64,000 nucleotides of DNA, taken from NCBI GenBank assembly GCA_029465975.1, contig CM055730.1, forward strand, positions 10,195,741 through 10,259,740, in the 5' to 3' direction. A program made the position numbers and the translations under genes. The notes under the pieces are model-generated. The model saw nothing but the letters and a program-made list of their open reading frames with translations, searched no databases and was not told where the DNA came from. This document shows positions 43,050-54,000 of the stretch, in pieces. Origin of the DNA: Dallia pectoralis. Lineage: Eukaryota; Chordata; Actinopteri; Esociformes; Umbridae. How positions within the stretch are numbered: position 1 is the stretch's first letter; each line of letters starts with the position of its first letter.

Positions 43050-44503
43050 CAAAACTTATCCTACAACCAAACTTATCCTACAAGTTATTTTCCTATGTAT
43101 GCTTCTCTCGCGACTGCCTCACCTGGTTCTCCAACTATCTCCAACAGGGTCCAGCGGGTTAAATCAGAGGGCCTGCTGTCGGGACCCATGCCTGTCTCCA
43201 TGGGGATGCCACAGGGCTCGATTCTCGGGCCGACTCTATTCTCGCTCTACATTAACGATGTGGCTCTCGCTGCTGGTGATTCTCAGATTCATCTCTATGC
43301 AGATGATACCATCCTGTACACGTCAGGCCCTTCATTAGAAACTGTGCTCACAAATCTTCAAGAGTTTCAATGCCATTGAACATTCCTTCCAAAACCTACA
43401 GTTATTTCTAAACTCTGGTAAAACTAAGTGTATGCTTTACAACCGATCTCTGCCCACACCTGCCCCTCTAACTAGCATCGCCACGCTATATGGGTCTGAA
43501 CTAGAATTTGTTGATAAATACAAATATCTAGGCGTCTTGTTAGACAGCTCTCTCTTCTTTCAGCTGCACATAAACAAATGGAAGTCTAAAATTAGGTCTA
43601 GAATTGGCTTCCTCTTTCCGCAACAGGGCTTCCTTCACTTATGCTGCCAAACTTGCTTTCGTGAAAATGACTATTAATCCAATGTTTGATCATCTATAGA
43701 ACAGCCTCAAACACTCTGATGAGTGGTGTTGTTTACCATAGTGTTATACGTTTTGTAACCAATTCCCCATACAACACCCACCACTGCAAGCTTTACGCAT
43801 TACTTGGCTGGCCGTACTCGGCGTTTAACTCATTGGTACCAACTTGTTTACAAGTCCGTGCTAGTAGGTATATCGCCTTAGTCACCCCGAAAGCCTGCTC
43901 AACATTCAGCTGCCAATCTTTCCAGCTTGCAGCCGCCAACGACTGGAACAAACTACAAAAAACCCTAAAACTTGAAACACTCATATCACCAGCTGCCTTT
44001 AAGCTACCCCTTTTTGAACACCTGTCCGATCTATGTACCTGCTAACTGTCTTCAACTTCTTTCACTTATTCCATGCCTTCCTTGCACAGTGGACCTCTCT
44101 CACCTGCACTACTTTCATACCTGTTGACTTGTTTGAATCACTCTTATTTGCTCAGATATTCTAAAATGCTCTTTCCCATAATCGCGGTCATATAATCCAT
44201 GCACTCAAATGACCTACCTGCTAGACACACTTTAATCTTTGTACATCCTGTATATCGTACTTTTATATTTTTATAATATATTTGCTTATTTACCACAAGT
44301 ACCTCTTCCTGTTTTACTTGACCCTTTATTGCCTTATTGTGTTCCATTGTTACTTGCACTCCTGTGTTCTGTGTACTTATTATTTAACTGAATGTTGTCC
44401 TGCACATTTTCTCGCCTTATCTTGGCCAGGTCGCAGTTGCAATTGAGAATTTGTTCTCAATCGGCCTACCTGGTTAAATGAAGGTTGAATAAAAATAAAA
44501 ATC
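43050..44503 (+). mobile_element. Non-LTR retrotransposon (LINE) with degenerate reverse transcriptase
   Basis: Frames 43095-43379, 43432-43677 and 43686-44045 are pieces of one broken ORF2. They show the reverse transcriptase motifs MPQGSILGPTLFSLYINDV and LYADDTILY, then EFVDKYKYLGVLLDSSLFFQ, SNTLMSGVVYHSVIRFVTNS and the C-terminal AANDWNKLQKTLKLETLIS. The 3' end carries TTGGCCAGGTCGCAGTTGCA and ends CCTACCTGGTTAAATGAAGG followed by an A-rich AATAAAAATAAA tail. The copy is 5'-truncated and frameshifted, so inactive. Confidence 0.92.
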
Positions 44504-45585
44504 TAGACCGCTTAAAGACAAGTAAACCTGCCAAAATGAATATGCTCATCGAACTATTATCAAATTATAAATGTTTTATAATGCTGAAATCCAAAGTACT
44601 GAAGAGGCATGTTTGTATTAGGAACTCCTTATTCCTGGCTGCTTTACCTCACCTCTCGAATGCGATTATGTTTGGTTAAGCACCTAAGCACCTAAGCAAC
44701 ATTCTGGCCTTGCACGCAGTTGATAATTCTTCCCATTTCCTCATTACAGGCCTGGGGGGCTCAGAGCTAAACAATTTGCCAGTCAGCAGTGCTTAGAAAA
44801 TCTTTGCGAGTTAGGTGCCAGTCTGTCGGATTGGAAAGAGTAACTGGTCATATTGAATGACGCCATACAGACCAAGTTAAACAAGCGGCATTCAAAAACG
44901 TAAGGATTTACATGTAAAAATGTCAATATCATTTGTATACAACTTTTTGTGTACATAATTATATAGGGTATATCCTGAAAGTTTTTAGAAATGTTTTGTC
45001 TATGTTGATTATTATTGTTATTTTTGTGTAATAAATTAAAATACTTTTTTGGGTTGAGTTAACTGAAATACTTGCTGAACCCTCGTTTAGGGCCACTGCG
45101 TTCGCCTTGGTTGTGAGATAAAACGAATCCGGTAATCCTTCATTACGGTCATATATAAGAATATCAGACTGTGCGTGGCATTGAAATAGTGGGATTACAT
45201 ATTTGCATGTATTTTCTTGAACCCAGGCTACAGTGATCACTATTGCTGTCTGATGTCGGCCCCTGATTTGACTAGTAAATATGTAGTGCAACAATGAAAA
45301 GGGGGCTTCTGCCTTTTGGAGTATTTTCTCAGCGGAACAATATCTTCCCCCTGAAACGCAGTTTCGTCTTCCTATTTTTAACCATGTTGGGCCCGTCCTA
45401 TTTATAGTCCAGCCTATTGCAGGTCACCACAATTTCATTCTTATAATATAAATGAGTTGTACACATACCGTTTAGCACACACGCTCATCCAAAACCACTT
45501 AGTCATTCACATCTACGAATACAAATATTGTGTGGGTGTCTTCATAGAGTAGTCAGCCTATCCAGGTGTTCAGAGTTTCAATGGT
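44504..45585. other. Intergenic stretch, no gene seen
   Basis: AT-rich unique sequence between the LINE and the 26-bp minisatellite. Nothing recognised. Confidence 0.55.
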
Positions 45586-46315
45586 TCTAATCACTGGTTC
45601 AGACCACTGGTTGTAATCACTGGTTCAGACCACTGGTTGTCATCACCAGTTCAGACCGCTGGTTGTAATCACCGGTTCAGACCGCCGGTTGTAATCACCG
45701 GTTCTGACCGCCGGTTGTAATCACCGGTTCAGACCGCCGGTTGTAATCACCGGTTCAGACCGCCGGTTGTAATCACCGGTTCAGACCGCCGGTTGTAATC
45801 ACCGGTTCTGACCGCCGGTTGTAATCACCGGTTCTGACCGCCGGTTGTAATCACCGGTTCTGACCGCCGGTTGTAATCACCGGTTCTGACCGCCGGTTGT
45901 AATCACCGGTTCTGACCGCCGGTTGTAATCACCGGTTCTGACCGCCGGTTGTAATCACCGGTTCTGACCGCCGGTTGTAATCACCGGTTCAGACCGCCGG
46001 TTGTAATCACCGGTTCAGACCGCCGGTTGTAATCACCGGTTCAGACCGCCGGTTGTAATCACCGGTTCAGACCGCCGGTTGTAATCACCGGTTCTGACCG
46101 CCGGTTGTAATCACCGGTTCAGACCGCCGGTTGTAATCACCGGTTCAGACCGCCGGTTGTAATCACCGGTTCAGACCGCCGGTTGTAATCACCGGTTCAG
46201 ACCGCCGGTTGTAATCACCGGTTCAGACCGCCGGTTGTAATCACCGGTTCAGACCGCCGGTTGTAATCACCGGTTCAGACCGCCGGTTGTAATCACCGGT
46301 TCAGACCACTGGTTG
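45585..46315. repeat. 26-bp minisatellite, about 28 copies, CpG-rich core
   Basis: Units CCGGTTGTAATCACCGGTTC followed by AGACCG or TGACCG. The first and last units read CACTGGTTC/CCACTGG where inner units read CACCGGTTC/CGCCGG. The unit holds CCGG and the palindrome ACCGGT. Confidence 0.96.
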
Positions 46316-46339
46316 AGACAAAATGGATTAATGAAAATT

Positions 46340-47290
46340 GTGTATCAATCGCAGGTGAAGTGAATAACGTTGATCATCTACTAACAAGAGCAAATGTCAA
46401 GGTCCAGGTGGATTGGAGCGTACTATCAGTTTTAGTGGTCAATGTCAGCAGTGGTGAGTATCTACCAACAGTGGTCAACGGGGAAATCCCCATAACCGTG
46501 TTGTGGTCAGGCTTACCTTAGACGTTTAATACAATTAAGCTATAGGTTTGAGGAAAATCTTAAACACAGACAACAGATGGAAACTGTGTTGTGGTCAGAC
46601 TAACCTGCCTTGACAAAAGAACAGTACAGCTTTATAGATGCACATAGTATCACACATGTAAATTAGCGAAACCAGTGGTCTCTGATAACAGGTTTCTTCA
46701 CAGTTTACTCCCTTTGGGATTCTTCTCCGAATGAAGGGCGTCATAAAATGTCATCATAGAATGCCCCTAACCCCTTTCCAGAGAGGAGAAGGTATCAAAC
46801 TGGAGTAAACAAAGTTCCTCAGTATCTTACAATTTCATGCCGACAACAAAAGTGAAGCAGTGACATCACCTCATTCCCAAATACAAATACATTTCCCCTT
46901 GCTATAAATTAAACATAATACAATACATCTCCTATTCAAAATTTCTTGAGAAATACATATGGAAATACATTTCCCCAACAACGCCCGAGATTCATCAACG
47001 TGCGTTACGAAGGCTCACCCATCTGGTCCGAATTAACAGAAGGTTTACTCTGGCACAAGACACAGAACATAAGAATGATGGTTATGTAAGCACCCTGCTG
47101 TGTATGGGCCTGCGTAGGCACAGTCCGGTCAGAGTGCCCTTGACGACCCCTGTCTACCACCTTCGAAGGCACCTACAAAGCAGGCGAGCGTAGAAACTGG
47201 ACCTGGGAGTTTTGGAATGTTGTCTGCTCTGATGAGTCACTTTTTTATCCATCACATAGGCGGTCTTGTACCTGTCTGCAGTGTTTACCT
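46340..47290 (+). mobile_element. Broken Tc1-like transposon upstream of alox5
   Basis: The left part shares AATAACGTTGATCATCT and AATGTCAAGGTCC with the Tc1 copy at 33601. After about 460 bp of unrelated sequence, transposase coding resumes at about 46980 (degenerate GLRRHSPVRVPLTTPVYHL-like segment and CTGATGAGTCAC). Truncated before the C-terminus. Confidence 0.8.
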
Positions 47291-47343
47291 GCAGACACGT
47301 AATCTTTCTAAATAAAGAATTAAATATAATTCAATAAAAAAAA

Positions 47344-47646
47344 TCTCTATAGGCTCATATCATCAACCAATATGACGGCATTAACCGTTTCCATTTAACA
47401 CTTTGCTGATGCTACCTTTTACATGAAACCAGTGTTTTCTCAACATCTAGTAAAAACCTTTTCATTATTTCATTCAGAAAATCCTTCAGGTGGGTGGGTC
47501 ACATTAAGCTTGTCTGGTTTCTTAAATTGAGCACAGGAGAAGTAAAGTAGAGACGAGAATGAGAATTAAGATTCATATGAGATGATTCCCATGTAGGTAG
47601 CCTTGTTAAACATATACATCTCACCAGATCGTCTGAAACAGCCCAT
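47344..47646. repeat. Upstream copy of a 300-bp duplicated segment
   Basis: Nearly identical to 49435-49734 inside alox5 intron 2, from TCTCTATAGGCTCATATCAT to TGAAACAGCCCAT. I count about four substitutions and one 3-nt indel. Confidence 0.96.
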
Positions 47647-47936
47647 GCCCCAGGCTGCTGTTGCTACGGGTTTGTGCATTTGCATTTCGTTCGTGTGTGG
47701 TGGGGTTACAAAAAGTGATATTTGTTGTGTAGGAGGGAGGCTGGGTATGTAGAGTGTGCAGGGGTGGGGTGGCAAGGGGGAGTCAGAGTTTGTGTGAGAG
47801 TGTACTAATATGTTAATGAGCAAAAAGGGGAAGTGAAATTTGCCTCAAGCCTCTTAGGGGAAGCTATCATCAGTGCCTGCTAGAAATTAGTTAACATCAG
47901 CTCTCCAGTCCATCCTGTGTCTGTCTGAGTACAACC
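47647..47936 (+). promoter_or_regulatory. alox5 proximal upstream region with PU.1-like and GT-box motifs
   Basis: AAAAAGGGGAAGTG at 47822-47835 differs by one base from the published PU.1 site AAAAAGAGGAAGTG. GGGGTGGGGTGG at about 47762-47773 is a GT/Sp1-type box. Both lie within 180 bp of the ATG at 47937. 5-Lipoxygenase is a myeloid enzyme and the mammalian promoter is G-rich, so the motifs fit, but the transcription start is not known and function is inferred. Confidence 0.4.
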
Positions 47937-48086
47937 ATGCCATCCTATACTGTAACCGTGGCTACGGGCAGCCAGTGGTTTGCCGGGACTGATGACTACA
48001 TCTACATCACCCTGGTGGGAACAGAGGGATGCAGTGAGAGGACTTTACTTGACAAAGCACTGTACAACGACTTTGAGAGGGGGGCG
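47937..48086 (+). CDS. alox5a: alox5 exon 1 (coding)
   Basis: ACAACCATGC start context. Encodes MPSYTVTVATGSQWFAGTDD through YNDFERGA. Donor GGGGCG|GTGAGT, phase 0. Confidence 0.95.
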
Positions 48087-51000
48087 GTGAGTTGAGTTGT
48101 TTTTCTCTGCACACTGTCTTTCTGACAGTGGAGTGTCTTTCTTTAAGGTGAAGGCGTTGGTTCCTGGTAAAAATATTTCGTGCCTCCTAAGAGTTTCGGG
48201 TGTTACTGCAATAAGAAAATGTTTGTAATTGCTACATTGGTCCTTGTGAAACTGGCAAAGAAAGAGCACTGAAATGTGTTCACGAAGATGTATAAAGCAA
48301 ACAGTGTAAGGCATTTGAATCAAGTTTCCGACTTAAAAATAGGAAAAAGTAGCAGGGTTTCTTTTTACAGCTAAATATTTTATGGTTTAATAATCAAGTT
48401 GGGGGGGAAAAAAACATTTTTGTCACCACTGTGAACTTCTAGTTCTCATACGATGGTAAGGGCATAAGGGCATCAGTGCTTTTAGGTTACAGTAGCTTAG
48501 TAATAAGACAACAAAACCAGTACACGAAGAACAGACTTCCTTCACTTTTTTCCACCTTGCCGTTTCATTGGTTTGTTCAAACCTTTCATCTTCCTGGTTG
48601 TGAGTGTCGGCCCTGCCCTGTTGCTTCTAACATGACCCAATACTTGGATCCAGCGTCTGTTTAATCTGTTGGCCCGTCGTCAGGTGGACTCGTATGACGT
48701 GACAGTGGGGGAGAACCTGGGTGAGATGGAACTGGTGAAAATAGAGAAGAAGAAGTATTGGGTCCATGATGACTGGTACTGTAAGTACATCACAGTGAAG
48801 ACCCCGTCTGGTGACTACATCGAGTTCCCTTGTTTCCGCTGGCTGGTGGGAGATAATGAGGTGGTCCTCAGGGATGGAAAAGGTACCTGTCTGTCTCTAT
48901 GTGGGTTTGTCATTAATATACACTCATGAGCCAAAACGTTCTCTGTGCGCCGCCAAAACAGCACTGACCCGCCGAGGCCTGGACTATACAAAACCCCTGA
49001 AGGTGTCCTGTGGTGTCTGGTACCAAAAATTAGCGGCAGACCCCTGAAGGTGTCCTGTGGTATCTGGTACCAAGACATTAGCGGCAGACCCCTGAAGGTG
49101 TCCTGTGGTGTCTGGTACCAAAACATTAGCGGCAGACCCCTGAAGGTGTCCTGTGGTATCTGGTACCAAGACATTAGCGGCAGACCCCTGAAGGTGTCCT
49201 GTGGTATCTGGTACCAAGACATTAGCGGCAGACCCCTGAAGATGTCCTGTGGTGTCTGGTACCAAGACATTAGCGGCAGACCCCTGAAGGTGTCCTGTGG
49301 TGTCTGGTACCAAAACATTAGCAGCAGACCCCTGAAGGTGTCCTGTGGTATCTGGTACCAAGACATTAGCGGCAGACCCCTGAAGATGTCCTGTGGTGTC
49401 TGGTACCAAGACATTAGCGGCAGATCCTTGAAGGTCTCTATAGGCTCATATCATCAACCAATATGACGGCATTAACCGTTTCCATTTAACACTTTGCTGA
49501 TGCTACCTTTCACATGAAAGCAGTGTTTTCTCAACATCTAAAAACCTTTTCATTATTTCATTCAGAAAATCCTTCAGGTGGGTGGGTCACATTAAGCTTG
49601 TCTGGTTTCTTAAATTGAGCACAGGAGAAGTAAAGTAGAGACGAGAATGAGAATTAAGATTCATATGAGATGATTCCCATGTAGGTAGCCTTGTTAAACA
49701 TATACATCTCACCAGATTGTCTGAAACAGCCCATCTGGTACCAAAACATTAGCAGCAGTAATGTTGCGATGTCTAGGCTCTGTGAATTGGACAGGTTGGT
49801 TCATCACATCCCAAAGATGCTCAATCAGATTGAGATCGGGGGAATTTGGGGGTCTGGGCAAACCCTTGAACTCTTCATCATGTTCCTCATGTCATTCCCG
49901 AACAATGTGTGCAGTGTGGCAGGGTGCATTATCCTTCATAATGTACACCAGTAGACCTTTTGTCGGTTTGTACCAGTCGGGACAGCCTTTACTGCCCTCA
50001 CACATTGGTGAGCTTCGGGTGCCCGGCTCCTCTAGCCGATTTGAGGTTTGTTCCTCTTTGGTCCACTGTCTATAGATACTCAGTCACCACTGCTGCGGGA
50101 GCACCCCACAAGCCTTGTCATTTTAGAGATGCTCTGACCCAGTCGTCTGGCCATAACAATTTGGCCCTTGTCAAAGTCTCTCAGGTCTGTTCTATTGCCC
50201 ATTTATCCTGCATCCAACACGTTGACTACAAGAACTGATTGTTCGCTTACCATCTAGTCTACCCAGGCCTTGACATGTGTGTTTGTTAGGAATTATCAAT
50301 TTGATTGGCTTCACCTGTGAGTGGTCATAATGTTTTGACTCATCTGTGTAGATGTGTTTGTCAATACGCAGTGACCGAACTCTACATCTTAAGAAATCTA
50401 CGATTAGCAACAATTTTTCCTCATGTTTTTTTAAAGCCAGACTGTCGAAGGATGATAAGACCAGACAGGTGAAGCAACATCGAAAACAAGAGCTGGAGAA
50501 CAGACAAAAAACCTACAGGCAAGATTTGGATTCATTGTTAAGCACACATGTATTTCATTTAGCCTTTATTTTACCAGTCAAGTTAATTCACCATCTACTA
50601 TATGTCACAATCACAACACAGGTTGTACTATCACGCGTTACTATGACGCGTTACTATGACGCGTTGCTAAGATGCGTTGCTATGACGCGTTGCTATGACG
50701 CGTTATTGACGTTATTTGTATATTGACAGAGTCAATCTTGTGACACTGGGCTGTAGAGTGTGTCAGCATGAGTAGACCTGCACACAGTGTTGTGTTGTGC
50801 AGTCTTCATTCTGCCTAACCTGCTATACATTCTGTCACATTCTCCTGTGTATAGATGGAGAGAGTGGCAGCCTGGCTGGCCGATGAGCATCGATGCAAAC
50901 GCTCACAAAGAACTTCCCAGGGATATCCAGTTTGACAGTGAGAAAGGAGTGGACTTTGTACTCAACTACAGTAAGGCGTAAGTACATACTGTCACGGATG

Positions 51001-54000
51001 GAGCGGCGTAGTGCGGTGAAAGCCATGTGCAGAGCCAATAGATCCGTTTAACCAGGTTTATTAAAGACAACCTGAACATAAAACAAACCGAGTACGGCGA
51101 AAACACACTAAACTGTGAACTTAAATCAAAGATGCGCACATAGCGACTTACACACAAACATTTAAGAACGACAGCTATATATGTACAAACACTCACCTCT
51201 AAAACACAGTGACATGTAACAACAAACAATGCTAAGCAAGGAGTGACTTGCTAGCGACCCCTTTTATCCCCACATAAAGTGACAGATTACTAACAGCTGT
51301 GACCACGTGAAAGAGGAAGTAATCACAGCTAGTGAACACAAAAACACGGAAGTGGATCACCGAAATGGAAGTGTAGCAACGCCACCACACCAATCGTGAC
51401 AGTATCCCCCACTAAAAGGCTAGCTCCCCAGATAGCCGAACGAACCAACAAAAACCAGAAGGGAGCAACAAGACAGGACCCACAGTTAAACCCAATGGGT
51501 TAGTCCATCAGGACGGGTCCAGTCCTGAATAGGCCACGGTAGCCGACCGCCATCTCGAGCGGCTGAGAGGCCGCCAGTTTGAGCGGCTCAGGGTGCGTCG
51601 TGGCGGCGGCCATCGTGGGCGACGTGGCGGAGGCCATCGTGGGCGACGTGGCGGAGGCCATCGTGGGCGACGTGGCGGAGGCCATCGTGTGCGACGTGGC
51701 GGAGGCCATCGTGGGCGACGTGGCGGAGGCCATCGTTGGCGACGTGGCGGCGGCCATCGTGAGCGTGGTCGTGGCGGCGGCCATCGTGAGCGTGGTCGTG
51801 GCGGCGGCCATCGTGAGCGTCGTCGTGGCGGCGGCCATCGTGAGCGTCGTCGTGGCGGCGGCCATCGTGAGCGTCGTCGTGGCGGCGGCCATCGTGAGCG
51901 TCGTCGTGGCGGCGGCCATCGTGAGCGTCGTCGTGGCGGCGGCCATCGTGAGCGTAGTCGTGGCGGCGGCCATCGTGAGCGTAGTCGTGGCGGCGGCCAT
52001 CGTGAGCGTCGTCGTGGCGGCGGCCATCGTGAGCGTCGTCGTGGCGGCGGCCATCGTGAGCGTCGTCGTGGCGGCGGCCATCGTGAGCGTCGTCGTGGCG
52101 GCGGCCATCGTGAGCGTCGTCGTGGCGCGGCCCTCGTGGGCGGCGATGCGGCAGCCATTGTGGGCGGCGATGCGGCAGCCATTGTGGGCGGCGATGCGGC
52201 AGCCATTGTGGGCGGCGTCATGCGGCAGCCATTGTGGGCGGCGTGCGGCAGCCATTGTGGGCGGCGATGCGGCAGCCATTGTGGGCGGCGATGCGGCAGC
52301 CATTGTGGGCGGCGATGCGGCAGCCATTGTGGGCGGCGATGCGGCAGCCATTGTGGGCGGCGATGCGGCAGCCATTGTGGGCGGCGATGCGGCAGCCATT
52401 GTGGGCGGCGATGCGGCAGCCATCTTGAGCGCCGGCGTGACGGCAACAGCCATCTTGAGCGCTGGCGTGACGGCAACAGCCATCTTGAGCGCTGGCGTGA
52501 CGGCGGGAGCCATCGTGGACGCTGGCGAGACGGCGGCAGCCATCTTGGGCGCTGGCGGGACGACGGCAACAGCCATCTTGGGCGCTGTCGGGACAACGGG
52601 GACCATCGGGGACGCTGGCGAGACGGCGGCAGCCATCTTGGGCGCTGGCGTGACGACAACAGCCATCTTGGGCGCTGGCGTGACGGCGGGGGCCATCGTG
52701 GACGCTGGCGTGACGGCGGCAGCCATCTTGGGCGCTGGCGTGGCGACGGCAGCCATCTTGAGCGCTGGCGTGACCACAACAGCCATCTTGGGCGCTGGCG
52801 TGACGACAACAGCCATCTTGGGCGCTGGCGTGACGGCGGGAGCCATCGTGGACGCTGGCGTGACGGCGGCAGCCATCTTGGGCGCTGGCGTGGCGACGGC
52901 AGCCATCTCGAGCGCTGGCGTGACCACAACAGCCATCTTGGGCGCTGGCGTGACGGCAACAGCCATCTTGAGCGCTGGCGGGACGGCGGGAGCCATCGTG
53001 GGCGCTGGCGAGACGGCGGCAGCCATCTTGGGCGCTGGCGGGACGACGGCAGCCATCTTGAGCGCTGGCGGGACGACGGCAGCCATCTTGAGCGCTGGCG
53101 TGACGGCAACAGCCATCTTGAGCGCTGGCGGGACGGCGGCAGCCATCTTGAGCGCTGGCGGGACGGCGGCAGCCATCTTGAGCGCTGGCGGGACGACAGG
53201 AGCCATCGTGGACGCTGGCGTGACGGCGGCAGCCATCTTGAGCGCTGGCGGGACGGCGGGAGCCATCGTGGACGCTGGCGTGACGGCGGGAGCCATCGTG
53301 GGCGCTGGCGTGACGGCGGGAGCCATCGTGGGCGCTGGCGGGACGACGGCAGCCATCTTGGGCGCTGGCGTGACGGCGGGGGCCATCTTGAGCGCTGGCG
53401 GGACGACAGGAGCCATCGTGGACGCTGGCGGGACGGCGGCAGCCATCTTGAGCGCTGGCGGGACGACAGGAGCCATCGTGGACGCTGGCGTGACGGCGGC
53501 AGCCATCTTGAGAGCTGGCGGGACGGCGGGAGCCATCGTGGACGCTGGCGTGACGGCGGGAGCCATCGTGGGCGCTGGCGTGACGGTGGGAGCCATCGTG
53601 GGCGCTGGCGGGACGACGGCAGCCATCTTGGGCGCTGGCGGGACGACAGGAGCCATCGTGGACGCTGGCGTGACGGCGACCATCTCAGGCGCAAGCGTGG
53701 TGGCGACCATCTCAGGCGCTGGCTCCTGTAAATCCAGCCATGTCCTCCACCACGTCCTAATAATGGCCGTGGGCTGGTCATCCAACCCCTCCGGGGGTTT
53801 TTCTGTCCCTGACGTCGGCGGCAGAAAAGGGTCTTCCCACGGCGGGGGTAGTGGCTGTAGCTCCAGGGGTTTTCCTCCTCCTGTCTGCAGCCCCGGAACA
53901 GTGGGCGGTGTCTTCTGCCCGCCCCAGCCGACGTCCGATGTTGCGGGGACTAGTCGACTGAGGACGGGATCCCATAGCAGGGCGTCTTCCAGGGAGTCCT

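Larger units (their letters stand above)
48921..50348 (-). mobile_element. Tc1-like transposon in alox5 intron 2, rearranged inside
   Basis: Ends CACTCATGAGCCAAAACGTT and (inverted) CACAGATGAGTCAAAACATT are flanked by TA at 48919-48920 and 50349-50350. Read on the minus strand it has transposase C-terminal pieces: a degenerate PPNSPDLNLIEHLWDV (49800-49850) and IPQDTFRGL. The IPQDTFRGL segment is expanded into a 48-bp array (48996-49434). A 300-bp piece from upstream of alox5 (49435-49734) interrupts the array. Not functional. Confidence 0.92.
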
